A stretch of 64,000 nucleotides of DNA from Gnetum montanum (taxonomy: Eukaryota; Streptophyta; Gnetopsida; Gnetales; Gnetaceae): NCBI GenBank assembly GCA_015680685.1, contig MNCI01010439.1, forward strand, positions 1 to 64,000, given 5' to 3'. Positions within the stretch are counted from its first letter, which is position 1, and each line of letters starts with the position of its first letter. The translations under genes and the position numbers were made by a program. Positions 21,256 to 32,849 of the stretch are shown in pieces. Below the pieces are notes generated by a model, which worked only from the letters and a program-made list of their open reading frames with translations, was not told where the DNA came from and did not search any database.

Positions 21256-23461
21256 TGTCACAACCTAAAAATTTACAAATATTTAGTTATTTAATTTAAT
21301 GTATGGGATTAATTCAATAATGCATTAATTTTCCAATGTTTAATTCTAATGTATGACCTTATCATATTTTTTTTCCACTGCTTTGGATTTTTCTGTCACC
21401 TTCCTCACTCTTGTGCATTGAGAATTTTCTATTTTTGCAATAGAAACCCTTTATAATGCATTGTTTCTTTGTTTGAAATCTAATTTTTACCTAGTTTTTT
21501 CCATTTGAGGTCTATATCTTCAATTTCTAAACATGTATCAAGCTAGATGCCACGCTACATGAGATTATTCTACTTATAAATAAATTGTAAGGAATTTCTA
21601 GCTTGATAGTTCAAAGTTGTGTAAAAGGCTGATTTTGGGCATCTTAGTGAGTAGAAAAGATTAATTTTACTTTCCTTTTTATATAGTTGCCCTATTTTGC
21701 TATATCTTTGTGCACTTTCTTTTTGCTTTTTGGTTTTTCATTGTTTTTGAATGATTTAATTATTATGCCAAGATTCTATCAAATTTTCATCATTTTAGGC
21801 TTTTTTTTTACATCAAAATTAGTATTTCAATCTTGTTAAGATTATTTGTTATCTTTTTGGTAAATTTTTAAAATCAGGAAGAACTTTGCCTAACTTGTCT
21901 ATGAGATATTTTATGAATATTTTGCATTAGCTCATGATATAATCATGAATTTGGCTATTATGGATTTTTTTCTATTTTGGGAAATCTTTTGATTTTTTGG
22001 AATAAAAGAATAATATTTATGTCACTAATTTTGCTGAGTTGTTAGTAGGAGTTGCGAATCTTTTAGATTTCCTTGTCTGCATGCAATATTAGATTGTTTC
22101 TTAGTAGAACACATTCCATGGGAACAAGGGTTATTGGATGGATTTCCTACCTTGGATTTTGATTCGTAAGTTCATTTAAGGCTATGGATTTAGTTGAGAC
22201 CATGGCACTAAGCAATTGAGTCTAGTGGTATATGGTGAGGCATAGTCAAGATCTATCCTTCTAATGATACATGTGTCATGGTTGTTAAAGATGTTAGTAG
22301 TGTGGCCATTACTAAGACCTAGCCATGAGTGAGTTGTTTGGGATCACAAGGCTAATCTGATGATAGTAGTAAGGTTATTCAAAGAACTGTCGGTGAGTTT
22401 CTTTGGTAGTAAGAGTAATAAAGATCTAGCCTTAAAAGATGTTTAATTAAAATATACATTCTTTGGATTTTGCTAGATAAATTGTGAGATCTTTGGATAC
22501 TAAAGAATTAAATAATTAAAAAGTATATTTTCTTTGGATATTTACATTTTATTTAGATTTTAGGAAAATTTGAGATATTTCTAGACCTTGTAATAACTTT
22601 TAATATCTTATTGAAAGCCTTTACTAAGCCCACATCCTAAGACTTTTGGCCCATAACCTTTATGCTCTATAAAAAGGGGAATATAATAACCTTTCTTATT
22701 TGAGGGATTCTAAGTCCTTCTGCATCAAGAACATCTAGAGTAGCAATGGAAACATAAGAAGAGGGAGATGGAACACAATGTGGATCAATTCCATACAAGA
22801 TGGACCCTCTACACATGAAGAATGATTTTTGTGTATTTTGTATTTTTGTAAACTAGAAACCTTGTATGCTTTTGGGCTACTTGATCCATGTACCTATTCT
22901 TCTGAATAAATAATAAAGTATGATATATTTGAAATTGTCGCATGTGCCATTTAGATAAAATAATAAATAAATGATCCATGTAAGGTCATATTTCATTTTT
23001 TTGTGTGCTACATGTTTTAGAAAATTTAATCTCATATATCATATATTAATATTTTACTTATTTATTTTTAAAAAAATTTTATTAATTAATTTGATAAATT
23101 TAAAACTTGAATATTTGTATTTATAGATGTCCACTTGAGGTGAAACAAGTATCGTTGGGATCGTTGTTTATTGTATTATTTTATGATGCAATTGGTAAAT
23201 TTTTCGACATCTACATTTTTGTTGTTGTGCAAATATCTATTTTTTCCTATTTCAATATTATTTAATTATGTATGTGAGTAATTGGAAATTTTTCTATGCT
23301 ATATTACTCTACTATATTTATGCTTTTAATTAATAACTTTTATTTATTCTACTGCTTCCTTTGAAATTTCTATTTCAAGGTTAAATCTAGATCCTTAGGC
23401 TTTTGTAGCATCTCTATTAGTTATTTATATGATTTTATAGATAATTTATAGGGATGTTACA
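21256..23461 (+). repeat. 3' LTR of E, internally deleted
   Basis: 2206 bp. The first ~110 bp match the LTR start. Then about 1 kb present in E' (roughly 53060-54080) is missing, and the match resumes at the TTCCACTGCTTTGGATTTTTC phrase near 21373. It ends GGGATGTTACA. Confidence 0.85.
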
Positions 23462-25020
23462 CATATCTTCTAAATTTTCTACTTTCTTAACTACTCATTG
23501 TGATTAACCAACCAAGATAATTGAATCTTGACCAAATATAAGTATTAGAACTAATAAAAGTATACAAAATCTAGGGCTGATATGGAAAAAACATAATAGC
23601 CATTAATTCAAGGAAAATCAAGAAAACAATTATGAAAATCTTGAATAGCTACACTTCTATCTAAACTATCCAATAGATCAACAAATTAGATTTTTCAGAA
23701 ACATTAATACCATAGAGACTTTGACCCTTAGACCAAGTAATCTAATGATTATGTATGTGAAGAGATGAAAGGGAGGAAATGCTAAGCTTGCATCATGTAC
23801 TACAATGGCATGGACACTTAATAGCCCATGGTTCATTATTAATTAGAAGTCACCAAGGAGAAAGCTTATCAAGCATAGAGGTAGAAACAATAATATTATT
23901 AAGGTTTTAAAAATCATTGATAAAACTTCAAGTTTTTCTATATGCTTTATGACAATAGAACCTAATATAGTAATGCCTTTTAGAAAAAGGATCCAATTAA
24001 AAAAATGAGTATCTCTCTAATAACTTCTACCTCTAGGCTTACCCATATGAATGCACTTTTGAAAAAGAAGCTTCTAAGACTCTCTACCAGATAAGCATTT
24101 AACCACGCACTTAGCACATAAAGTAATACACTTTTTATAACAATTCATCAATCCTAATCCACCATCCACTCTATGAGAAGTGCAAGTGTCCCACATAATA
24201 TGAAAAAATCCTTTCCTAGAATGGTTGCTACTTCAAAGAAAATTTCTCACAAGTTAATCAAGGTAACAATATGTAGAATTACTAGGAGCCTAACATGAAG
24301 AAGGATTGAAAGGAGTAGAGGGTATTGTCTGCAGTGCTAATAGTATGGTCTTGTTAAACATCCTTTATTTAATATTTTCTGTAGAGGAAAGAAAAGTCTG
24401 GTTAGTCGTTCTTAAAGAATTTTATTGATGGCTGAGAAGTCAAATAGTTGTTGAATTTTTTGGCCATACACTCTTGGCCACCTTATATATAAGATATATA
24501 TATATATAATCTAGTTAGCTAGCAACTCTAGGTTAGGTATCAATGGATTTTGTTGAAGATTAGTGTTTATTGAAGATGTCTAAAGCCTTTCTATTATTGG
24601 CATCATGAGTAGCTTAATGATATGCTTACAAATAATAAACTTACTAACCATTGAAAGCTTCTTCTCCTTCTACTTAATAAGTTTTTGCTTAATTTTATTT
24701 ACTATAACATCCCATAAAGTTTTTGAAGATTCACCAAAGGAAAAGGGAATGCCTGATAATTTTTAAAATTTTGATTATTTTAAGAAATGCCAAGATTTAG
24801 ACAAAGCCCATTTATGAAATCCCTTATTGCAATAGATAGAAGAATTGGATCAATTAATCTCATAGCCTAAAAGTCTACAATATTGATCAACACAATGTCT
24901 ACAATATTAATCAACATGATGTCTGCAATATTGATCAACACGATAAAAAAGATGATCTTCAATAGCTTTATCATTTTTTATCATAAAAAAGGAGTCATTT
25001 GTAAAATGCATATTTAATAA
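23462..25020 (-). pseudogene. LINE copy 1, middle part (RT C-terminal half)
   Basis: It resumes the LINE interrupted by E and matches 56157-58690 of LINE copy 2 nearly base for base by eye. At its right end the minus strand gives FFMIKNDKAIEDHLFY, the block next to the RT catalytic site, with heavily changed catalytic residues. It stops at ATTTAATAA (25020), where copy 2 continues, and Athila-like pol (D) begins. Frames are broken throughout. Confidence 0.75.
24873..24944. repeat. Three 24-bp direct repeats in LINE copy 1
   Basis: GTCTACAATATTGATCAACA-type units repeat three times with small changes. The matching site in LINE copy 2 (58574-58622) has two shorter units. The 24-bp unit is a multiple of three. 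Confidence 0.8.
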
Positions 25021-27011
25021 AATAGGAATATGGAAACATTCAAGGATCATTTTCCATTGCCATTCGTTGATCAGGTGTTAAACACAATATCTAAGCATTG
25101 GTTTTACAATTTCCTAGATGGTTATATTGGCTATAACCAAATCTAGATTGCACTAGAGAACTAGACCAAGACAGCATTCATGAGTCCCTGGGAAACCTTT
25201 GCATATCACAAGATGTTGTTTGGTCTATGCAATGCCCCTACTACATTTCAATGCTTGGTCTTAAGTATTTTTCAACTGCAAATTGGTAGTGGTGTGAAAG
25301 TCTTCATGGATGACTTCTTCACCTATGGAGCTACATTTGAGCAAGTCCTGAATAGATGTGTTGAAAAAAATCTTAGGCTAAATTGGCAAAAGAGTCATCT
25401 AATGGTCTAGGGGGACACTGTATTGGGGTACTGAATCTCACAAGTAGGAATTGAGATAGACCCTGAAAAAATAAGGGTCATCCAAGGAATAACCCGCCAA
25501 CTAGAAACCATCAAAGATGTTCAGTCATTCCTTGGACATATGGGTTACTATTAGTGATTCATAGAGAATTTTTCTAAGATTGCAAAGCTGTTAGTTAAGC
25601 TAACAAAGAAAGATGCTCCATTTTTCTGGACCATGGAATGTGAAAAAGCATTCTAGCAATTAAAGAAAAAAAGTTGGAGAAACTCCAATTCTATAAGCAC
25701 TTAACTAGTCTAGACCATTTCATGTTATGACAGATGCATCAAATTATGCCTTGGAAGATATACTTATGCAATTGGATGAAAAGAAACATCCATATCACAT
25801 CCATTGTACAAGCCAAAGCATTGTTGGTGCACAACTAAACTACACCATCACAAAAAATGAATTGATGGTAGTGGTGTTTGCTCTAGAGAAGTTTAAGCAT
25901 TATGTGCTTGGATATAAAGTGTTTGTGCACATAGACCACAATGCCATTTGTTTCTTGATGAATAAGCCAATGGTGAGCCCTTGTGTCAGACAATGGCTAG
26001 TGATCTTATAGGAATTCGATCTTACGATAGTAGATTGAAAGGGAACTGAGAATGTGGTCACTGATCACTTATCTTAGTTATGATGGGACAACAAAGAGGA
26101 TGAAAGCCCACTATCTGATATGTTTCCTAATGAACTCCTCTTTGCCGAGGCTATAACTAAATAATTGCCTATTGAGCTTAAATGGTATGATGGCATTCTC
26201 ACTTATTTTCTCACCTAAGAGATGCTAGAATGGTTGGACCACCAGAAGAAATAGCAATTTTTTCACTAGTTAAAATGCTTCATGGAGATTAACGAACACC
26301 TCTATAAGGTGTGCATTGATGGCCTAGTTCATTGGTGTGGCCCTGATGTTGATCAAATGTGCATTCTCTAGGATGCTTATGAAGGTCCTTGTAAAAGGCA
26401 CTATGTTGGGAGACACATGACCATTAACATCCTAATGGTAGGGTATTATTGGCCAACAATTTTCAGGGATGCTCACCAATATGTCCACTCTTGTGAATGC
26501 TACTAATAAGATTGTGGAATGAATGCTTGAATGGGGAACCTCAATAGTGGATCCAACCATTGGAACCCTTCGACATCTAGGGCATTAGTTTCATGGGTTT
26601 CATCACACCCATGTCAAATGGAAAGGTGTACATCATAGTCATCATTGACTATTGTACAAAATCGGTAGAACCAACAACCATCACCAACTATACATCTATT
26701 ACTGTTACTTAGTTTGTATAGCAAAATGTTGTAAATAGGTTTGGTGTACCATGTGCATTAATTTTTGATAATGAAACTCACTTTATAGGTGCTACCTTTT
26801 GAAAGCTTATACAACGCTTGGGGGTTGAACTTAAACTAACACCACCCTACCACCCCAAGCCAATGGTTAAGCTAAGGTTACAAATAGGGAAATCATAAAG
26901 ATACTAATGAGAACTGTTAGGAAATATAGGAAAGATTGAAGCACAAAACTCAACAATGTCCTCTAGGCCTACCACTCAACATGGAAACTTCCTATAGGCT
27001 ATTCTCCCTAA
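25021..27011 (+). pseudogene. pol: Element D: Athila-like pol fragment (RT, RNase H, IN)
   Basis: Reads in register with C's pol. RT: FKDHFPLPF near 25040, LFGLCNAPTTFQ, VFMDDFFTYGATFEQ (catalytic FMDD) and NLRLNWQKSHLMV. RNase H: MTDASNYALEDILMQLDEK, ELMVVVFALEKFKHYVLG and QWLVIL. IN: zinc-region remnants near 26400-26510, then ISFMGFITPMSNGKVY and VNRFGVPCALIFDNETHF. No LTR borders it. The left end starts inside RT against the LINE, and the right end stops within IN where C's LTR starts. Many stops. Confidence 0.85.
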
Positions 27012-27723
27012 TGAGTCACATTTCTTGACCCCATTGATGTAGTGCTTGCTTTTCGGCTATAAATACATGCCTACTAGCTGCATTTATGGCAACAAGATTT
27101 TAGTAGCAGCAAAGCCCTTGCAGTTTGTTCATTTAAAAGTTAAAATATTTCTCCCAAGTGTTCACAATAGGAGTCATTAACTGTACAGATCTGTATTCAA
27201 GCATTGTTGTACCTTGAGCATAATAATGTGTGTGGCAATAAAGATAAACTTCTTAATAAACCTTGCAGCATTCGAGATAGATTAAATATTTTATTTATGC
27301 ATTTAATGTTTTCAATTATTTATTAAATGTTTTTCAGTAATTATGATAATGAAGCAATTAAGCAAGTTAAACTAGATAGATTAAACATATAAGTATAACT
27401 GCTTCAAGCATAACATGTATTTGCTTGGTAATTCTAGCAGCGTTATTGCTTGGTACACCTACTAGCGTAGCACTTGGTAATCCAATAGTGGATACGTGGG
27501 TTCAAGACATGTGTGGAAAGTGGGATCGGATGCTTATGTTAGGATTGCTTAGATACTAGTTGATTAGTTAAATTAAATTAAATTAGTTAATCTAATTACT
27601 TTTATCTCCTTTTAAATACCAAAATCATAAAATACAAAATGATAAAAATCAAATGCCTCAATTACACTTAATCATACCAGTAAACATCACAAGTGTAATT
27701 GGGAAGACAATGAACAACCTTAA
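27012..27723 (+). repeat. 5' LTR of C, first part
   Basis: It starts TGAGTCACATTTC (3' LTR: TGGATCACGATTG) and is colinear with 51362-52100 through the TATAAATA box (near 27057), CTTGCAGTTTGT and the GGTAATCCTAG/GGTAACCCAATAGTGG words. The U3 palindrome cluster present in the 3' LTR is mostly lost here. It ends at the B target CTTAA. Confidence 0.85.
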
Positions 27724-28636
27724 TGATGAAGTGCTCATCAGTCGATGCATCGATTGGGCTGCGTATATGGGACCTTGATTGGGCTGCGTATACGGGGCCC
27801 CATATACGTGGCTGCGTCGATGCATCTATCCATGCGTCTACGTGGCCTCGTTTACGCAACGTCTGTTCTAGCCTATAAATAAGTGTGCTTCCACCACACT
27901 TAGGTATCTTTTTGGCAGTTGTAGCGAAGCTCTTACAGTTTGTTTCCGCGAGAGTTAGAATATTTTCCAAGTGCCCGCAGCAGGTGTGAGAAAGGTATCC
28001 AGCTCTTTATTCAAGCACTAATGTACCTAAGCCCATTGGTGTGACCAACAATAAAGATGAGCTTTTCAAGCATTCTTTGCAGCAATTGGATTTAGTCATT
28101 TAAGCATTTAATAGTTTAATATTTCTATGCTTTAATAATTCCTTAATTTTTTATTATTATCACTTTAATCGTCATCTCTCTTTTATATCTTGTAAAAACC
28201 ATAAGTATGACCATCTCAAAAGTAAATCCAACACTTGGCAACCCAGTGACGCTTAACGTCTGGTAATCCAATAATAGTTAGGGGATGCTCAGGATGTGCA
28301 TGGAAGATGGGATCGGATGCTTATGCTAGGAGGAGTTAAGAGATAGATTAGGATAACTATAGACTACGCAATATTCCATTCCTTACATTTTGTTTCAAGA
28401 ATTAGACTCTAGAAGATAAAAAGAAAAGCCATAAAAATCATTTGCCTCAATCTCACTTAACCATCGCATTAGAACACCACAAGTGAGGTTGGAAAGACAA
28501 TGACTGTTCTAACACAAGGTTTTGCTAGTTAGAGTTTGGTGTATGCAAGTGCTTACAGTCTATAGAATTCGACCAAGTTGCATGTAAACGGCCGTGATTC
28601 ACATGGTTGGGCGTAGGGGTACCTCACCACTCATCA
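27724..28636 (+). repeat. 5' LTR of B
   Basis: It starts TGATGAAGTG and ends CACTCATCA. U3 (27740-27865) carries GCATCGAT and GCGTATACG/CATATACG palindromic words. The TATA box TATAAATA is at 27874-27881. AATAAAGATGAGC near 28049 would be the poly(A) signal. U5 holds GGCAACCCAGTGACG and GGTAATCCAATAATAG words. Confidence 0.92.
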
Positions 28637-28637
28637 T

Positions 28638-28655
28638 TGGCACTGTTGCTGGGGA
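28638..28655 (+). promoter_or_regulatory. tRNA-Asp primer-binding site of B
   Basis: TGGCACTGTTGCTGGGGA differs from the complement of the plant tRNA-Asp 3' end at three positions, all transitions (G to A, C to T, C to T). Confidence 0.85.
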
Positions 28656-28779
28656 CTGTTAGTCTTACATGAACCATCTAACCTTAGCAAAATTATCATT
28701 CACATCATTGGAACGGACCTAGGATAGTAAAATCTATGCACGCTAGGCGTTCTAAGTAAAAAGTAAGGTACACCAATTA

Positions 28780-29160
28780 GTGGATTATCTAACATCCAAA
28801 GTGTCTTCTTCTCACAGGGGAGATGGATCCAACCCACTGGTGCCACAAGAATGTCAGGTGGTGTACACACATCTAGATGAATATGTCCCCAACTTCACCT
28901 TTATCCTACATCAGGATGAGCATCTGTGCTGGTGGGACATGGAGGGCAACATCATATTACTACCTAACCGATTGGCTCCTAGAATGATGTTTCACAATCT
29001 TACCAGACTAGGCATTCAGGACCATGGTATGGAGTATGTCATGGAGGACCATGACTACCGAGACTATCGTCCAAATAAGGCACAACGTGTACGAGACCAG
29101 TAGCAGGCAGAATGGTATGGACACATGAAGGGGAAACAGTTTAGGAACCCATGAAGGGGA
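28780..29160 (+). pseudogene. gag: gag of B, N-terminal domain
   Basis: The frame reads SKVSSSHRGDGSNPLVPQE, then THLDEYVPNFTFILHQDE, MEGNIILLPNR and DHDYRDYRPN, with TAG stops from 29101. C (about 40370-40720) and G (62930-63360) carry the same domain. No ATG begins the conserved frame; the first in-frame start candidate is a GTG at 28780, so the true start is unknown. At about 29172 the sequence jumps from the end of this domain to the coiled region LRAHQLQCLIEQVAKEEGEL. The central retro-gag core present in C is therefore deleted. I do not recognise the N-terminal domain from any named family. Confidence 0.7.
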
Positions 29161-29171
29161 GACAGGTTCCT

Positions 29172-30330
29172 CATCATCCTATTAGAGCTAAGGGCCCATC
29201 AACTGCAATGCTTAATTGAGCAAGTGGCTAAAGAAGAGGGGGAACTTAGAAAGAAGGAGAGTGTAGAGGAGTATAATCAGGATCCCTCCATCAGAAAGAG
29301 GGAAGTATGATTTTTGAAGATGAGGAGGAATCACCACTGGATGAAGCGATGAACCGTAAAACCTTACCCTACAAAAATTTGCTTTTGAAATATCAACAAA
29401 GGTTGACAAGATGTGGAACTCTTTGGACGAAAAATTTCAAAGTGTTCTAAAAATCGCAGAGGAATCCAAAGAGTAGAGTAATGATCATGATCGGCGTAGG
29501 AGAAAGGAAGCTGAACATGCCTATCATAAAGGTAAGGGCAAAGCTGCTATAGCTATATAGGTTGTAGACTCTAATATAGAAGGAGATGATGAATGTGACA
29601 TATGCCAATACGAACATCCTAAGGGGTGTTGTCTCGTGGTGTTGCATCTACAAGAGTTTGGGATGTATGCGTTGAATCCTCACTTGGCAAAGAGGCAAAC
29701 ACCTCGAAGGTTGCCTTACCTACAAGGCAATCCTAGGTAGTTCCACCAACAGCAAGGATATTATCCAAGTGGAGCACCACCACAACCTTACGAATATTTT
29801 CAGCAATGGTAGCACCTACAATTGTGGGGGATGCCACCTCCAAGGCAGCAGTACCCTTATCGACAACTAGATCCCTATGGGTACTATATTCAACAACTAG
29901 TCTCCCTGTGGGACTCTTCTAGTCACGCGACCTTTCAGAATTATTACCACCCCCCAAAATACTTTCGAGCACAGTCTCCATCACCTAGGGGGGAGAACCC
30001 ACATCTCTACTATCCTCCATCACCTTCTCCTACCGTCCCTACTCAGCAACATCCCACTCAGCTACCACTTGTCCACCTATGTAGGGGGAAATACCACCAT
30101 AGCCACAATAATGTAACGTTACAAGGGCTATCAACTTACAACCGACTCCTTAGCCGAGTGGGCCGAAAGTGAAGCCATAGAAACACCCCTTTTTTGGCCT
30201 AACAACCTAAATATACCCTCACACACACCTGTGGCTAGTGCCTCTAAGCCTCTAATCACCTTCATTGTTCCACCCTTCGACCAGCCTTCAAACCAAATGT
30301 CCTCCAACATACAAATGATCATGCTCACAT
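29172..30330 (+). pseudogene. gag: gag of B, C-terminal part with zinc knuckle and Y/P/Q-rich tail
   Basis: LIEQVAKEEGELRKKESVEE begins this part. The knuckle CDICQYEHPKGCC (C-X2-C-X3-H-X4-C) is near 29601. The tail (29690-30110) is rich in Pro, Gln, Tyr and Ser (GAPPQPYEYFQQW; QQYPYRQLDPYGYYIQQ; YYPPSPSPTVPTQ). Several frameshifts break it. It leads directly into the protease frame. Confidence 0.75.
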
Positions 30331-30335
30331 AAGCT

Positions 30336-30713
30336 ATGATAGACTGGCTAAAGGTAGGTCATCTTTCTCAGAAATTGACTGATTCAGGAAGCCCCCTCAT
30401 CTATTTTCAAGTGGTAGGAAATGAGCCATGCAAAGCTCTTCTGGATTCGGGATCAGGAGTCAACTTAATTTCACATGACATGTACAAGACTTGGAACCTG
30501 CCCCCATTAAAGAAGAAAAACATTCGGTTTGAGTTGGCAGACCAATCCATTATTGTTTCCTTAGGATTGGTAGAAGACATTGTGACCACCATTTTTGGGT
30601 GGTCCTATCCTGTCGATTTCCTTGTCATTCGTGTTAATAATTACAAGGGAAAATTTCCAATCATAATGGGAAGAGCCTGGTTGAGCATGGTGGATGCAAG
30701 ATTAGGACTTTGA
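30336..30713 (+). pseudogene. pol: Retroviral-type aspartic protease of B
   Basis: One open stretch of 125 codons. The active site is CKALLDSGSGVNLISHDMY (D-S-G), followed by LADQSIIVSLGLVEDI and the second conserved block FPIIMGRAWLSMVDA (flap and hydrophobic-G motif). It would cleave the Gag-Pol polyprotein. The open frame is the best preserved piece of B's pol, but the flanking gag and RT frames are broken, so it is not functional in context. C has the same domain with DSS for DSG. Confidence 0.85.
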
Positions 30714-31179
30714 GATCTTTCCCTTGAAATTTCAAAGGAAAATCATTTTGGAAAGATCAGGAAGAAGCACATTCCATGCATCACATACAGTGACTCTGGG
30801 TGCAACTGTGTTTAGCAGCTGTGGTCCTGTAAGCAGACATCTATTCAAGCATGTAGTCGAATCACAAGTTTAGAAATGCTTGTACACAACAGCCAAAAAT
30901 CAAGAAGGCACCTAGTGGCTGACTGCTGATCATACTAGTAGCAATTTATGCATGAAACCATCTGAGGGGCTTGTACATGCCTATGTAGAGAGCATGGATG
31001 ATGTGGAAAAGGTCCATCAACAAGCAACACTTTATGTTGATGATCGTGATGATTGGGAAAAGTTGCAAATCCCTAAAATTTTTAAATAGGATCCCTTGGA
31101 ACTCAAATCCTTATCGGCCTATTTAGAATATGCATTTTTGTAGAATGGAAAGCTAGTGATTATCAATGCCACCCTCAGG

Positions 31180-32150
31180 TCCTCAGCAAAAGAAGAAGTT
31201 GCTGAAGGTCATGAAAAAATGGGAGGCTGCTTTTGCATGGTCATATCTTGAATTGACGGGAGCTGATCCTAGGGTCTACCAACATCAGATTTATATTGAC
31301 CCCTCCATGAAGCCATGACGATAACCACAAAGGTAGTTGAACCCCAAATTTAAGCAGGTCGTCAAAGGTGAAATCGAGCAGTTGCTGAAAGTAGGGTTCA
31401 TCTACTCCATTGCAGATAGAAAATGGGTTAGCCCACTCGTTATTGTGCCAAAGAAGGATGGAAAATGGAGGGTCTATATAGATTTTCGATTGCTCAACAT
31501 GGCTACCTTCAAAGATCACTTCCTGCTCCCATTTGTGGACCAAGTGTTGGATACCATCGCAAGGCATTATTATTATAGCTTTTGGATGGTTATAATGGCT
31601 ATAACGAAATCCAAATTACACCAGAAGTCTAGGCCAAGACAACATTTACAAGTCCCTAGGGGACTTTCGCATACAAAAATATGCCTGTTGGCCTGTGTAA
31701 TGCGCCTACCACTTTCCAACGCCTTGTCCTCAACATCTTCCAGCAGAAAATTGGAAATGGGGTAGAAATATTCATGGATGACTTCTCTACCTATGGAGCC
31801 ACATTTGATCAAGCCTTGGACCACCTTGAGCAAGTTTTGAAAAGATGTGTGGAAACTAATCTACGGCTCAATTGGCAAAAGAGCCACTTAATGGTCCAAG
31901 AGGGCATTGTTCTAGGGCATCGTATTTCACAAGCAGGGATTAGCGTAGATCTTGAAAAAATCAGGGTCATCCAAGGAATCACCAGGCAACCAAGCACTGT
32001 AAAAGATGTTTGATCATTCCTTGGCCACACTGGTTACTACCGGCGCTTCATCAAAAATTTCTCAAAGATCGCCAAGCCGTTGGTGGAACTCACAAAGAAA
32101 GATGCTCTGTTCGTCTAGATTAAAGAATGTGAATCTGCATTCCAAACACT
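31180..32150 (+). pseudogene. pol: Reverse transcriptase of B
   Basis: Motifs in order: WSYLELTGADPRVYQH, then IEQLLKVGFIYSIADRKWV, LVIVPKKDGKWRVYIDFRL, FKDHFLLPFVDQVLD, LCNAPTTFQRLVLNIFQQ, the catalytic FMDDFSTYG near 31772, NLRLNWQKSHLMVQEGIVLG, and [23 protein letters not shown] in place of YVDD, with GIVLGH after it, is what I expect of Athila-type RTs. A frameshift lies between about 31590 and 31680. The gap between protease and RT (30714-31180) is broken linker coding sequence. Confidence 0.88.
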
Positions 32151-32199
32151 TAAGCAGAAAATCATAGAGACTCCAATTCTACAGGCACCTAATTGGTCT

Positions 32200-32660
32200 A
32201 GACCATTCCACATCATGACGGATGCATCCAACTATGCATTGGGAGTCATGCTTACACAATGGGATGACTAGAAACATCCATACTATATTCACTGTGCAAG
32301 CCATAACATTGTGGGTGCTTAGCTTAACTACACCACCATCGAAAAAGAGTTAATGGCGGTGGTGTTGACCTTGGAAAAATTTCAACACTGTGCTCGAGTA
32401 CAAGGTGTTTGTGCATACCGGCCACAGTGCCATCTAGTTCCTGATGAACAAACCAACGGTGAGCCCCCGTATCATACGGTGGCTGGTGATTCTTCAAGAA
32501 TTTAACCTCACTATGGTAGACTGGAAGGGAACCGAGAATGTGGTTGCTGACCACTTGTCTCGGTTGCGATGGGATAATGCAGAAGAGGAGGAGCCACTAT
32601 TCGACCAATTTCTAGATGAAATCCTCTTTTCAAGAGTGATTGATAAGTAGATGCCCAAAG
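32200..32660 (+). pseudogene. pol: RNase H domain of B
   Basis: MTDASNYALGVMLTQWDD, then YYIHCASHNIVGA, LNYTTIEKELMAVVLTLEKF, and in a shifted frame (32444-32650) PRIIRWLVILQEFNL, WKGTENVVADHLSRLRW. The TDAS and DHLSRL motifs are the RNase H ends. Stops at TAG sites and a frameshift near 32390 break it. Confidence 0.85.
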
Positions 32661-32849
32661 AATCACCTTGGTTTAGCCACATCCTCATCTATCTCACAAA
32701 CCAAAAATTTTAAAAGGAGTGGGACCATTGGTAGAAACAACAGTTTCTCCATAAGGCCAAGCGCTTCATGGAAATTAATGGCCACCTTTATAAGGTGTGT
32801 GCATATGGCCTAGTTTGATGGTCTGTCCCTAATGATGATACACTACGTG

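Larger units (their letters stand above)
7978..23461 (+). mobile_element. Element E: Tekay/Del-like chromovirus interrupted by F
   Basis: Ty3/gypsy element with LTRs opening TGTCACAACCTAAAAA and ending GTTACA. The tRNA-iMet PBS is TGGTATCAGAGC at 17602-17613. The internal part (17598-21255) has gag, PR-RT, RNase H and IN followed by a chromodomain-like C-terminus. The flanks are TATAT (7973-7977) and CATAT (23462-23466), a TSD with one change. It sits in LINE copy 1. F splits the 5' LTR, and the 3' LTR (2.2 kb) has lost about 1 kb relative to E' (3.2 kb). The coding part is also internally deleted. Confidence 0.85.

Noticed and set aside
28638-28655. tRNA gene
   Set aside because: Only the 18-nt 3' end of tRNA-Asp is matched, directly after an LTR, so it is a primer-binding site.
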